From Chloromonas sp. AAM2 (Eukaryota > Chlorophyta > Chlorophyceae > Chlamydomonadales > Chlamydomonadaceae): 53,094 bases of DNA. The DNA lies in assembly GCA_004335635.1 (NCBI GenBank), contig QAXH01004154.1, forward strand, positions 1 to 53,094, in the 5' to 3' direction. The stretch's first letter is position 1. Each line of letters begins with the position of its first letter. Positions 24,301 through 35,711 of this stretch are shown piece after piece. The position numbers and the translations under genes were made by a program. The notes beneath the pieces were generated by a model that worked only from the letters and a program-made list of their open reading frames with translations, was not told where the DNA came from and did not search any database.

Positions 24301-27300
24301 TTCAGTGGGCATTTGACGCCTGTTGCGGGATTGATATGGTTGATGTTGTTGTCATTGTCTTTATCTTTATACACCCGTGGCAATGCGCGCTATGGCATAC
24401 GATTGCGTCCGCAAGTCAGGGACAGGTGCAATATCAATTGGTCAGAAATCAACTGCAATGGTAACAACCGTCAGAGCTCAGACAGTTGCAAAATGTTGAG
24501 ATGATCTTTGGATGTCTGTGCACATTGTGTCCCGTCATTTAAAGAACTGAAATTTTGAAAACAACAGACATGTAGCGATTTTCTGTCTGACATTTGGCCA
24601 TTCAAAGAGTTGCAAATGATTTGTTACTGGCACTTGACAACCCACCCACGGGCAACCGTGAATCCCATGCCATGAAGGCAATGTGTGCCTCAAACTGCGG
24701 CTGGTAATGTGACAGTCCCTTTCAGAAGTGAGTGGCTTGCTGGAACGGAATAGAAATCTTTTGGCACAGCGTGCCTTGCGAATCTCAATTCGCAAATCTC
24801 GGTCCTGTGTTGTTTGCTGTTGGCTTGCAGACCGCCAGCTGCAGGCGTCAGACATGATGTTGATGGACATGGGATGCGAATATTACCGTTATGGCAGCGA
24901 CATCACGTGCTCCTGGCCCGCCTCTGGCCGTTTCTCCTCCAGCCAGTCCCTGGTGTACAACACAGTGCTGAGGGCGCATGACGCAGTCAAGGCAGCACTC
25001 AAGCCGGGGGTTAACTGGCCGGTGAGATGAGGCTGGAGGGAAACGCAACAGGGCAGCATGGAATCGGCAAGACAAGGGCAGTGTGGTAGCTCTGGACGTG
25101 GCATAGATAGTGACGGAGTGAGCTCATAATGGCTTGTACACGAGCCCATGCGAACTGCTGCACGCACCATGCATTAAAGCGGACTGCTCGGTCATCGTCA
25201 TGGCTCGCTGGAGTCCAGACACATTTCCGTTGCCCCTGTGTGTGCTGTTGACTCTCCTTCGCGATTGGGTGATCGAGCCCCGGCACCTACGATTTTGTAT
25301 CGATTCAGGATGTGCACAGGTCTTAAGGCAGAGTCGCACCTACATATACAAGAGCACGACTTATATATACAAGATATTATATATACGAGAGTGCAAGCTG
25401 GCTTACACATGCAGACGCCATGCACAACAAGTGGGCTTGATTACACTGTGCCTGTACGGGTATATACGAGTGAAGAGTGGACTGTGGTTGGATTGACTGA
25501 TACCACGTGGAGTGATGCTGACGGGCTACAACCCAGGGGTCTAACCAATGCGCAGGGATTGTTGTGAGTTCCACAATGTTAACCGTCTTGACTTTTGACA
25601 GGCCAACTTTGCTGGAGTGCGGCTGTGCATCCTGAGCCTGCAGTGCCCCCAATGCCCCGTTGGTTGGCTTGTTCTCAGGACATGCACACGCTGGCCTACC
25701 GCACCATACTGGAGGGCCTCAAGGCAGGGGGCCTGTTACAGGGGGAGGTGGACGCCATGCTAGCGGCTGACGTTGCCGCGCTGTTCATGCCCCACGGTGG
25801 GTAAACATGGTTTGTTGTCGTTGTCGTTATTTGCATGGACTGCTCAGCGGGATAACGGAAGGTAGGGAAATGCGGGGACAACGTGATCGGAGTGAAGATC
25901 AAATGAATTTCAGACTGTACTGAGAAGCGTTCACGTGTTGCCCGCCCGTGGTAAAAAAAAGAAGTTTGCCAGTTCTGAGACAGTTTTTTGGGTGGTGTGA
26001 CTGACATGTCTGAGATGTGTGGATATTTGGACAGGATGAGTGTGGTGTGAGACTGGCATGTGTTGTGGTGCAACATGTTGGTAGACGCTGTGGTGTGGCT
26101 GCTAGAACTGGCACATTGGTATGCGATTCAGGGACAAACCACTCCACCCAAAAAGCTTACATGATGTCAGTATGTTCAATTAACCTACATTGGTACACGG
26201 TGGAGCACTGCCAATACTGGGACAGTTGTTTGTGTCAATCGCACATGGGGTGAACAGCGTGGTGAACATCGCGTGTTGTGGCAGACACACTTTTTGTCAG
26301 CTTCAACCCAGATAGCTGTCTAATCCTGGTTTGCTGTCCCAGAAGTGGCAGTGCACCGTCTACCACAACACGCGATGTTCAACCCGCTGCTCANNNNNNN
26401 NNNNNNNNNNNNNNNNNNNNNNNNNNNNNNNNNNNTTACTGACACACAATGGTTGCTGGCGGTAATACAGACCAATTCACACAAACTGTCCCAGAACCGG
26501 CAAACTTCTTTTGTGGTTACCGTTGTACTGTATCGTTTTGCAAGAGGGAAGGGACTCCAGCCCGTCCATTTTACGAGTGAAGCGACACACCTCCCTGGTG
26601 GTGGTCACCCCTCCAGGTGCTATACCCCAAAGTGACAGGTCGCGCATGACCGTTACAGAGCTTGGGAGCCTGAGTGGCTGCTAAGCTGAACCCTGTGGCC
26701 TGACAACACATAGATAATGTCGCCTTAAACCACTGTGTGTTCCGACAGCAAGCTCTGTCCGTGTTTGTGTTCCCAGGTCTGGGTCACTTCCTGGGCATTG
26801 ACACGCACGACGTGGGCGGGTACCTGCCCGGTCAGCCACTGCGCATCCAGCGGCCGGGCTATAAGTCGCTGCGCACAGCTCGCAAGGTGGGCAAAGGCAG
26901 CAGGGATGGACTTGCACCAGCAGTCCAAACAGTCACTTCAACAGCTACGCTGAAACAATTCTAAACAGTTCAGGGCTTCACCCCTTGTACAGAACTAAGC
27001 AGTAACAAGACTGAAGGTCAGCCCTTAACATAAACTAGAAGAATGGTCACAGGCCCTGCCAACCGACCAGGTTTGGCCTCCTCATGGTCACTACATATAG
27101 GCACACAGTCACCTCACAAGAGGGCAGCCCGTCCAACCTACAAGTGAAGGGGATTGCGACACACCGTGACAGTAATAGTAGTGGTGGTGGCCACCCCTCG
27201 AGGTACTATCCTGTCCGCAAATCTCGTGTCCTTTGTTTTAGCTGGTTCACCTCACACCTGATGGGCCTTGCTCAGCAAGAAATTACAAGTCACACAGGGG

Positions 27301-28544
27301 GCCTGGCTTAGCCACTTCAGTTGCTTCGTTAGTTAAGATTGGAACTGCGCTTTTTTCATGTGTTTCTGATGATACCTGGCTTGTAGAACTTGTTCATCAT
27401 GCTGCACGACCACTAGAGAGGCTACACGCAGCAATCACAAGTAGGGCTTTGCCTTGGCTCAAGGGACATCGCAAACAACTCAAGGCCCCGTCTGTGTATG
27501 GTGTGCAGTTGGAGGCAGGCAATGTGATCACGTGCGAGCCGGGCTGCTACTTCAGTCCAGCGCTGCTCAACACAGCCTTCGAGGTACGCCACCTGCTGTG
27601 CTGCATGATGGCGCGTTCATTCTCAAGTGATGTTCATTTATGCGGGCAAGTCACGTCTTCCTGTCTGTACCGAGGCAAGCTGGCTCGCGTCCAGGTTCTG
27701 GGCGTAGAATTGGTTTGAAGTATGTGCATCATGATTCAGTATCCCTCAACTGCACGGCTGAGACGTTCAAACTTTTGTTGTGCCTTGAAACGTCACTGGT
27801 GGCAGGCCTACAGGTCCAGGCTAATCTTCTCCCTGCAGGCCAAAGATGTGCTGCACATAGTTACCGCGGCATGTAGTACGCCTGACTGACCTGGCTGCGG
27901 TTATGTGTTCTGCACATAGTAACTGGGGCATGTAAACTTTCGCAGCCTGCTGCATGGGACTCCCTTGTGTGTATGGTACCCGTCAAGTACGTATGTATGT
28001 AGGTGCAAGGTGCAACTGAATGCAACGCACCGTCCGTCTGGATCTGCAACCTACTGCTGACCTGTCAAAACTGCTTCCTGTCCTTCACACGATGGCACGT
28101 GCAGGACGCTTCCAAGTCCCAGTTCCTGGTGAAGGAGGCCATCCTGCCCTTCATGCAGTTTGGGGGTGTGCGCCTGGAGGACAACATAGTCATCACAGAA
28201 ACGGGCGCAGAGGTGCGACAAGTCAAGACACCTGATACTAGAAGCATGTGACGTGTGTGGCGCTGGAATTGTGCAGGCTTGCGCAGGTGCCATCTGTACG
28301 TACAAGATGCAAACTCTGCCAGTGAGCCGTTCAGCTGCCAACCAATTGAGGATTGAGATGTCTTGGACTGCGTAGTTCATGCCAGTTCCAGACTGCATGG
28401 GGTGTCAGATACGGCTGTATGCGGACTGAGGTCAATACGCACACCTCAATGAAGTGTGTGTGACCTGCCATGCAGTCCTTGACAAACGTACCCAGGACTG
28501 TGGAGGACATTGAAAGGGTGATGGCGGGGGCCAAATGGCAGTGA
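21312..28544 (+). CDS. PEPD: Xaa-Pro dipeptidase (prolidase), M24B metallopeptidase
   Basis: Cytosolic-type prolidase that cleaves dipeptides with C-terminal proline using a two-metal centre (Mn2+ in the family). Twelve exons: 21312-21373, 22107-22272, 22638-22795, 23198-23326, 23640-23733, 24000-24234, 24831-25021, 25679-25796, 26777-26886, 27509-27583, 28105-28212, 28476-28544. Phases agree throughout and give 504 aa, close to the 493 aa of human PEPD. The N-terminal creatinase-like domain is followed by the pita-bread catalytic domain. The metal ligands are D294 and D305 ([16 protein letters not shown]), H388 ([16 protein letters not shown]), E431 (ITCEPGCYF) and E471 ([12 protein letters not shown]). 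The C-terminus reads [17 protein letters not shown], as in animal prolidases. Intron 1 uses a GC donor (AG|GCAAGT). Intron 8 holds inverted-repeat elements and the N gap. No signal peptide is evident. All exons and ligands are present, so the gene looks functional. Confidence 0.97.
21709..21726. repeat. Solo terminal-repeat-like sequence of the MITE family
   Basis: CCAGAACCGGCAAACTTT matches the right end of the inverted-repeat element family (compare 26486-26505). No matching left end is clear. It lies in prolidase intron 1. Confidence 0.4.
23041..23197 (+). repeat. 40-bp minisatellite ending at a prolidase acceptor
   Basis: Four units of 40 bp start at 23041, 23081, 23121 and 23161 (CCCTGCTGACGCCTTGTCCA...). 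The last unit ends in CTGCATGCAG|, the acceptor of exon 23198-23326. The other units read CTGCATGCACG at that place and so lack the AG. Confidence 0.95.
25965..26113 (+). mobile_element. MITE-like element, copy B
   Basis: The left end TTTGCCAGTTCTGAGACAG is at 25965 and a degenerate right end (GCTAGAACTGGCACA) near 26101. The interior (TTTTTTGGGTGGTGTGACTG onward) is nearly the reverse complement of 52590-52665. It lies in prolidase intron 8. Confidence 0.65.
26209..26350. mobile_element. MITE-like element, copy C
   Basis: The left end TGCCAATACTGGGACAG (26209) and right end CTGTCCCAGAAGTGGCA (26334-26350) are inverted relatives. The interior overlaps one arm of a 36-nt inverted repeat. A further right end lies at 26486-26505. 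Confidence 0.6.
26251..26393. repeat. 36-nt imperfect inverted repeat abutting the assembly gap
   Basis: Arms at 26251-26286 and 26358-26393 are reverse complements with four mismatches (core GAACATCGCGTGTTGTGG), about 71 nt apart. The right arm ends exactly where the N run starts. Confidence 0.9.
26394..26435. other. Assembly gap (42 N)
   Basis: A run of N within prolidase intron 8; no exon is interrupted, since exons 8 and 9 flank it intact. Confidence 1.
26541..26633 (+). repeat. Dispersed repeat family Y, copy 1
   Basis: Contains CAAGAGGGAAGGGACTCCAG then CCCGTCCATTTTACGAGTGAAG and a GGTGGTGGTCACCCCTC segment. It is shared with 27116-27213 and partly with 41174-41224. It lies in prolidase intron 8. 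Confidence 0.75.
27116..27213 (+). repeat. Dispersed repeat family Y, copy 2
   Basis: CACAAGAGGGCAGCCCGTCC, then AACCTACAAGTGAAGGGGATTG and GGTGGTGGCCACCCCTCGAG, in prolidase intron 9. It has the same order of blocks as the 26.54-kb copy. Confidence 0.75.
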
Positions 28545-29487
28545 TATAGGGTGACAACTCCTTCTTTTCCGATCGTGAGCAGTAAGGTTTGAGCAAGCCT
28601 CAAGACTGGTGCCAATAAATGCTGAACCAAACTTGGTTCAGGACTTGACCAGTGAATGCGACCAACTCGTGGCAGTTGTTGTGGTAGTCTTGCTAACCTA
28701 ACATGCCCATAGTCTAGCTGACTCCTTGTACCACTAAGACTCTTCAATGAGCGTTTCTTTTCAGCTTGCAACCAGGTCGCAATACTCAAAAAGGCAATAG
28801 CAATTCAACCATGGGGTAGTTTGGGCACCACCCTGGGGTTCTGTAACCACTGTGCGCTAGGAATCTGCCATGTTTCGTTCCTACCGTGCCCACCCAGTTG
28901 TGCAGCGGTGACTGGATGCTTATCAGCACACTCGACAAGCTGCACCTCTGGTTGTGTACCACGCTTTTAGGGCACATCCAGGTTTGCGGCGACACCTTGA
29001 CACATCCACGCCTAGTAGGCATTGCCTACGCATGCGAGGTGCAGGTTGTGAACAGCGCCAGCCCACTCAATGTAACCTGCTGTGGCAAAAAAGCTGACAA
29101 CACCCCTGGAAATCGCTGGCACTCGCACACAAAGGCTTACTGATACATGCATGCATACATAGAGGACAGTGCAAGTGCTGCGTCGCAGGTCTTGTCGAGC
29201 TGTAGCTGCGCCCTGTTGATGAACACAGCCACTCGTTCAGCGATGAAGGTGCACAGCCCAGGGTCGCAGGCGACACCATAGAGACAGAGAGAGATGCTTG
29301 CAAACTCAGCCTCTGCTAGCTTCGTCAGTCACGTACCCAACCCCCACGCAGCACTGGACAGCAGCTAAGGAGCAGAGGAGAGGAGAAGGAGCTCAAAGAA
29401 CCAGTCCATTCATCGTGTTTTGTGCCACTGGTCGGCAAGCCTACTTGACATAAGCAAGAAGAAGTGCACAGAGTGACATCGCGCTGA
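28545..29487. other. Intergenic region between prolidase and tRNA-Pro
   Basis: This stretch holds the prolidase 3' UTR (to about 28.86 kb) and then no gene I can support. The minus strand near 29160-29280 reads as an uninterrupted peptide-like stretch (CDPGLCTFIAERVAVFINR). No partner exon or clear splice sites accompany it, so it may be a coding relic or chance. A short (AG)n-rich tract lies around 29364-29400. Confidence 0.5.
28842..28846 (+). promoter_or_regulatory. Putative TGTAA polyadenylation signal of prolidase
   Basis: A TGTAA pentamer lies about 298 bp after the prolidase stop codon. TGTAA is the dominant polyadenylation signal in volvocalean algae. The assignment rests on position and motif only. 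Confidence 0.4.
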
Positions 29488-29592
29488 GGGGATTTGGTCT
29501 AGTGGTATGATTCTCCCTTCGGGTACTCCCAGGCCCATCGAGAATGATCGAGAGCATGGGAGAGGTCCCGGGTTCGATTCCCGGAATCCCCC
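29488..29592 (+). tRNA. tRNA-Pro (anticodon CGG) with a 33-nt intron
   Basis: The cloverleaf is complete: acceptor stem GGGGATT pairs with AATCCCC (29585-29591), and the discriminator is C at 29592. The A-box-like D arm reads TGGTCTAGTGGTA and the B-box/T arm GGTTCGATTCC. The anticodon stem CTCCC (29513-29517) pairs with GGGAG (29558-29562), and the loop carries CGG at 29520-29522. A 33-nt intron at 29524-29556 sits at the canonical position one base 3' of the anticodon, leaving a 72-nt mature tRNA. The body closely resembles plant nuclear tRNA-Pro. A T6 run follows immediately. Confidence 0.96.
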
Positions 29593-29598
29593 TTTTTT
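29593..29598 (+). terminator. RNA polymerase III terminator (T6) of tRNA-Pro
   Basis: Six consecutive T residues start at the first base after the tRNA discriminator, as expected for Pol III termination. Confidence 0.85.
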
Positions 29599-30009
29599 CA
29601 CAGTCGCTCCCGTCGCATTAACTGCTCAGGTGTACGGCTTATATGCGCCGTGCATGCTGTTGCAGCTGACATTGTGTGCATGCTCTGCAGTCTGCACTTC
29701 TTCGTCTCACACTGCGTGGTTACTTCTGCAAGTGAGTTGTCGAACAGAAGTCGAACTCACGAATTCACCCAAATCTGTGATGGAAGCGCCATCAGTACAT
29801 ATGTCACTCAAACGAAGGAGGGTATAAGGACAACACAACAGCCCCCTCTCTTCCTGGGCACCCAAACCGTATGTTTGTGCTTTGGTTGCCGCCTGCCTGC
29901 CTGTCCCTGGCCTGTGGTTGCCAGCCTGGGGGCTGAAGGAGTAACTGGGTCGGTTGCTTTGCTTCTTGCGTTCCGTCTTTGTGTTCCTCCTGAGGTTCCA
30001 GGGTACTAC

Positions 30010-30092
30010 AGAGCCTTTTTTGGTTTGGCGGGATTCCCGGATGGCATGGCTGGAGGTATCCGGGGCCTGCCCAAGTCTTACAAGATCCCGGA
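30010..30092 (+). repeat. Dispersed repeat family X, copy 2
   Basis: Shares GGCGGGATTCCCGGATGGCA and the following GCTGGAGGTATCCGGGG...AAGTCTTACAAG with the reverse complement of 18829-18925. Confidence 0.7.
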
Positions 30093-31458
30093 TGTTTTAC
30101 ATAGCCCGGGAATACAAAATCGGACGGGGGCTGCGCCCCCGTACCCCCGCCCATTGACATCACGACAACTGTTCTAAGCTCCAGTCCTTCTGCAAACTCA
30201 TCCACTGCAGCACGCTCTGCTGCCCGCCTCTCTGCCCTTGCCTCACGGGCCGCAGTCTGCGCAGCAGTACAGGCATACTGCTCCTGCTCAACATCATCTA
30301 TGCTCTCATCACCACTCTCAGAACTCACTGTCATCACCACTCACACTCTCAAATGAAGAGGCAACATGGTCAGACTCACATTCATCCTCCTCATCTGTGG
30401 CATCGAGGCCATCAAGCAAGTCGCAATTGTAAATAGGGAGTTTGAAACGTGTGACCCCACGTTGGCACATGGCCATGCCGTAGATTGCCATGCGGAACAT
30501 GTGCCTGCACGTACCGTGAGTTGAACTGACGTCAGAGTGAGAATAACGACTGTGACCTGGCTACATATCGACACCAGCGCCCTCTGTTCGTCCTCTTCGC
30601 CCTGGAGGACGTTGTTCGGTGAAGTTGTCGCGGACGTTGGTGAGTGCCACTACGCACCCATGTTCCGAGTGGTGTTAAGCCCACTTTACATTGGCTTTAT
30701 GACTGTCTTTAGCACATCAGCCATGGCAGGCCTGCTTTGACACCTTCCAAGCCCGGTAAAGTAGGGACCAGGGAAGCTACCACACACCACGTTTCCAGAG
30801 TTTGAGATAGCAATGACTCGCCACACATCTGCTGGATGAAGACAAAGTTAAGGGTGCCGGCCAACACCACGTCAACCGCTCACTGCCGAGGCTTGATCTT
30901 CAGCCCTTGGAACACCGGCACAATCCTAGCATGAATCATTGATGCTCAAGTTGCAGCAGGAAGAGTGTGTCCGGTTTGGTCACCAGCGTGTGCAGGATTT
31001 GGTGGTTCATGGATTTGGACTGGGTAATGCATAAGGCTATCGCAGTGCATGCAGATGCTCAACAATGCCGGCATCAGCTGCGGAAGTTTGAATGGCATGG
31101 ATCAGCAGCCAAATCTGGCCAGCCAGTTCAATGTGCAGCTCATGTGCAGTCCCATGTACAGCCACACGGTCGGCCCCATGCACCATTCAACCACAAGCCG
31201 CCAGGGCAAGCTGGCCTGCAGACGATGATGAGTCGAAGGCCCCAGTCACCAAGCACTTGAAGACATCAGACCTCCTCAGCATGCCACGAACGGCAGCACC
31301 TGCGTCTGCAATCCTTGAAGCGCTCACAGATGGAGCGCAGAAATCGGTGCTAGCAAATCTGTCTGGCCGGGACATACAGCCACGTTCACACACAGTTTGT
31401 ATGTTGCCATTGTCTCTGTCGAGAGGCTGTGGAACGCAGCGCAGCTCATGATGCGCCA

Positions 31459-31463
31459 TTACA
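31459..31463 (-). promoter_or_regulatory. Possible TGTAA polyadenylation signal of SPATA17
   Basis: This is the first TGTAA on the minus strand downstream of the SPATA17 stop, about 433 bp away. The distance is long, so the assignment is weak. Confidence 0.25.
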
Positions 31464-31895
31464 CGAGGCAAAGCAAAGCTGGAAAGTACAGCATCGCAGC
31501 AGGCGCAACACTTGTAATGCACACGCAACAATTATGAAACAAATTGCAGAGCCGCCACAATGCCATGAACAGTGCTGAGCACATTGCTGAACTCAACACG
31601 AGGTCGGGGCACCAGTTGTGCAAGTGTCACAAGGCATCCCCAAAAGCCCCCAATTCGGCATGGCATGGCAAGTGTGTCCCTCAAGATATCGCTCCATTTA
31701 GTTTCAAGTTCATTTGGTTAACACTGCATACACCGTCTGGGCGTCAGCCCGTCTAAGACGAAATGTGAAGAGTCACCGCCGTCGACAACGCAGGCCCAGC
31801 GGCAGTCGATATGCCGCCACGCATGATAAGAATAAGAATAACAATTCGCCTTGCCTATAACACACGCGTTATAGGCGTTATAGGCATCGCATCTT

Positions 31896-34645
31896 TTATC
31901 TAGCCGGCTTAGTGGCTCGTCGCCTCATATCTGCACTGCTGAACCCAGCGGCAACAGCAGCGACACGAGGTGCTGCAGTAGTGTGATAAATCTTTGGCGG
32001 CAGTGCGTCTGATTGGGTCAGCATCGCCTGATCAAAGTACGCCGGGGTCGCAAGGAACTTGGTGAACCGGCTGGGTGACACGATGTGCTGGCGTGGTGTG
32101 AAGGTCTCCGTGCGAGCGCCAATGGTCGGATCCCAGGGATCGCAGTAGCCTTCCATGTTCAGGTTCGTTTGAACGGCGACAGCAGGCTGATCGGGCTTGC
32201 GCAGAGAGCTCGCGAACGGCAGCGGGTGCCGGGTCATCATCTGCACAGGAGACGGGTGCAAAGCCATTTGAAGTGCAACGGCATTTGCGGTGGGCATGCC
32301 TCACAGCTCCGAAAGCGTGAAGTTGCTTGCATGCACTGAGCATCAGCTGAAAATGTGCTTTTTTCCCACCGCAGACCGCCATCATAATGCGTCTCCTTGC
32401 CTTGATAATGGTTGTGCTCCGTATCAGCTCCACGTACCTCTGCTTTGACGACCTTAGCCTCCAGCATCTCAGCTTTATGCACCGTGTCATACGGCACCGT
32501 CTGGCGCAGGCTGAGGTTGCGAGGCACTGTCTTGTCCAGCCCGCCCATGTAAACTTCCGGGGGATAGGCGCCCGCGCCACCGCGCGTTGCAGACGCGCCC
32601 AAGCTTACGGCACGGGCTGCTGTCGCATTGCCTTGCCGACCAGATTTGATTGGCGGCAAGAACGTCCCAAGCCGCCCTGGGCTGGTATTCCTCGCTGCTG
32701 CTGCCTGGGGGCTGGTCTTGTGAAAGCTTTTAAACGCAGCTTTCAAGTGGTCCTCAACTGGCGCACCCGCAATGATCGGCACTGTGCCCGCGGCAAGGGC
32801 GTAGGGCGAGGCGAAGATGCCTGGTTGGCTGTGCGTGGAAAGCAGGTGATGCAGCTTTCCAACCTTTTCATCAAAGGCAGCGCGCGCCGCCTCTTGAGCC
32901 AGGGCTTTCTGCGCGTGTGCTGCGCGCTCACCCTCTTCCGCAAGCACCGCACGCATCTGCAACAGCGGCAGACACAGCCAGTAAGCTCTGCCTCCGGTAG
33001 CGAGAGAGGGTTGGCAGTGCCGTGCGATCCCTACCTCATCCACGCATGACTCTAGAGTTCCAGGCATGAACAGCTCTAGAGCTACCTCATCCACGCATGA
33101 CTCTAGAGCTCTAGGAGGTTCATGCTTTGCTATGCACGTTGGGCACATGTGACTGTTGAGCTGGGCAGCACACATGCGCAGCTGGCCGCGCCTCTTCAAG
33201 GGCGCAATGCGGCATGTGTCTGGAGTCAAACTAACCGTCATTACCCTTGGGTTGCTCGTACTGGTGCAGATAGGTGGGGTGAGGAGATGTGTGGGATGTC
33301 TTGAGTGCTCGTCCCACCCGTATGCATTTGCACCGAGCTCGTTGGCTGTAAGGCATGCCTCTTACAGTTGCCCCAGCCTGTTCAATTCACAGGAGGCAGC
33401 GTGGTGTGCTTTCTACGACACCATTACAGCAAGTGCCTTACCCTTGTATTGAGCTGGGACACGCGTCCAAGGTACAGCTTGCGTGCATGGAAGTCAAATA
33501 CATATTTCCGGCTCCAGAAGCCCCGCCAGTAGCGCTGGATGGTGGTTGCCATGGCGGCAAAGTAAACCTGCGAACCGAGCAGTCCATCAACGCACACAGC
33601 TCAGGAGTACGGCGGGTGCCTGATAGCCTTCTTTGCAATGCTTGTTGGTGCCATGGCCTGTTACAGTTTCTTTGACGATGCCTTCAGTCGTGGATCATAA
33701 TATTTGCGCTCCAGGTGTATTCAATGTTGGTTCCAGATGCTCAGACAAGGTGTGCTTGTTTTCTTTCCTCAGGGCGTGGACCATCTGTTGGATTTTTGGA
33801 ATTTTTACAACTGGAGAATTGGAATTTTTATAACTCGGGCCTTACAGTGGCACGATGCATGAAGAGCTTGCAGACGTCTGGAGTCAACACTGAGCTTGAT
33901 AGCTTGCACGGACCGTGCCAGTTGCCGTAATACCAGCCTGATTCACAACAACTGATGCGTGCTACCAGCCACTGTTTGCCCCTGCCATGACCACGGCTGC
34001 TGGCTTCCAGGACTTGACTGGCCCTGTGGCCATGGCCTTTCGACCCATGGATGTGTTGACGTGACACTCGTGCTCACCTCTCGTAACCGCTTGTCGCGTG
34101 CTTCACGTGCCACCAGGGCCCGCTGCCGCCCTAGATACCCCCGCCATACCCGCTGTACACAGATGACACGGAACCTGTCAAGCAGAAAGCACATTCAATT
34201 GCATGATGGCTCTGCTCTTGGCCATTTCATTCGAGCGAGGCAAGCCGTCTGTAGCTCGAGATCAAGCATGCCGTTAATAAGCGAACATGGCTGCATGCTC
34301 AAAACGTGGGCATGTTGGCCGTGTCATGGCTGTCATGCACCATGCACGTACACACACCTGAGGTTATCAATCCTACGCCGGGTGAGGAATCCTCGGGCAT
34401 ACTTTTGCATGATTGTAACTGCATGCTGCTCCTTGGGTCGAGCTTCCTCAGCCGCCCTGCACAGGAATCATGCAGTGTAGCACAGCATTAGCATGAGGCC
34501 GGCATGTCATCAATCAGCATGAGGCCGGCATGTCATCAAGAGCCAATCTGACTTGCTGTCTGGTGGTACGCCCGCACCTGCATGCCGCAAAGAATTCAGC
34601 ATAAATGTCCGGGACCCGTTGCATTAGCCTGTGCAGGTTGGACAT
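31896..34645 (-). CDS. SPATA17: SPATA17 homologue, IQ-motif ciliary protein
   Basis: Predicted axonemal calmodulin-binding protein. Six exons with consistent phases: 34578-34645, 34358-34456, 34078-34174, 33442-33567, 32438-32956, 31896-32240. They give 417 aa, longer than the human protein (about 360 aa). The start MSNLHRLMQRVPDIYAEFF is the only ATG in frame at the exon 1 head. Three IQ motifs sit at about residues 36-55 (VTIMQKYARGFLTRR), 59-78 (VICVQRVWRGYLGRQR) and 96-115 (TTIQRYWRGFWSRKY), with the spacing seen in SPATA17. An Ala/Glu-rich helix follows, and then KLHHLLSTHSQPGIFASPY at about 164-182. This matches the family signature HYLLSTxxxPGIxxSPF. The C-terminal exon (NMEGYCDPWDP) is less conserved. 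The 5' end is about 1.07 kb from the divergent plus-strand gene. Family members are linked to the ciliary central apparatus in animals; the algal role is inferred. Confidence 0.9.
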
Positions 34646-35711
34646 CTCAAACCGGCAGTAGCGATGGTGGGTGAGGCGCCTCAATGTCAGCCACCACTCT
34701 TTGCTGAGCTTTACAGGCCCTTATATGGTGAACATAGCTGGATGGCCGGGCTTACGACAGGCTGCATGGCCGGCGATGTGGCATTAGTTGGTGGACCAAT
34801 CTTCTGCGGCACTGCCTTGTACTCCAGGCAAGCCTTACTACGTTACTGATTCGCGTTCCGAGCACGGACGTAGCAGCCGCGCCAGCGCTTACTAACGGTT
34901 TGTGCACTTCATTTCAGCCTTTTTGGCGCACAACCATTCATCCATATGGTAACACCGATGCAGCAATTATTACGAGCATCTCCTTTTTTTGGTTGTCGTA
35001 CTCGGTTAGTTAGGTCCCGTTTCTCTCTGGCTTCCCAGGCGATGATTCGACTGATGGCAGACCTAGTACGCTGATGTTCATGATCTCAGGAATAAAATGC
35101 GGCGCTGCGCCGAACCATCTGAACCCCACCCGGCTAGGGTTTTGAGATCGCCTCCAAGCCAGCGTCGTGTCTGGCATGCACGTCAGCCGGCACGGTTTGC
35201 ATGGCAAATTGCATGCATTCGCAAGGTAAATTGCGCGAATGCACACTGCAAAGGGGGGGTCATTTGCTGTTAATAGATCATAAACATGGTTGAAAGGAAG
35301 TGTCGCCAGGGCCTAACATTTGATTTCTCGACAGTTTGTTCAAGCATGTGGCAGAGGGTCTACATTCAAACATTTTTAAGTTTTACGCTACCAATTGATC
35401 AATCCCTAACAGCACGTACCCCACTGCTACCTTGGCATTACCTATGCTGGAACGCTCTTGCCATGCCGTGTTCGCCACTTTGCAGCAACACGAATGGCGA
35501 GGACAGGGATCATGGAATTCAACCAACCTCTGGGACCCAGCGCAGAAGGCCTCTCACTTGCCCTGGCTACACAGGCAAGGCTTGATGTGACCCACCAGCA
35601 AGTCATAGTCAGCTTGTAACGGTCTTAGCTCCACACAAGCTGCTGGCCATCAACGTTGCTCACCTCTTGCTCATCTTTTGTAATTGTTGATGTAGCAACT
35701 CACTGCTGAAA
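34646..35711. promoter_or_regulatory. Divergent intergenic region between SPATA17 and the helical-repeat gene
   Basis: This region should contain both promoters. It also holds a repeat-like segment around 35040-35240 with the GC palindrome CGGCGCTGCGCCG near 35099. Two imperfect direct repeats, TGTAGCAACTCACTGCTGAAA and a close copy, lie at about 35692 and 35744. An unrecognised plus-strand ORF of 99 codons at 35286-35585 could contain an upstream exon of the next gene, but no splice linkage is convincing. Confidence 0.4.

Larger units (their letters stand above)
29599..31895. other. Gene-poor region with repeat remnants and coding-like fragments
   Basis: No intact gene is supported here. 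Visible items are a dispersed repeat at 30010-30092, a GC palindrome at 30125-30141 (CGGGGGCTGCGCCCCCG), and minus-strand fragments at about 30180-30480. Those fragments encode an acidic then Ala/Arg/Glu-rich helical stretch (AARERAERRAAERAAVDEF-like), interrupted by a frame change. Short peptide-like stretches also occur near 30640-30840 and 30990-31160 (minus). The fragmentation suggests decayed mobile-element or pseudogene material, but no transposase or reverse-transcriptase motif is recognisable. Confidence 0.45.

Noticed and set aside
29488..29592. tRNA fragment or SINE head
   Set aside because: All stems pair, the intron is at the canonical site and a T-run terminator follows, so it is a complete tRNA gene.
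30537..30740. 67-aa plus ORF ending MAGLL
   Set aside because: No similarity, no splice context, and it sits in a repeat-laden gene-poor stretch.
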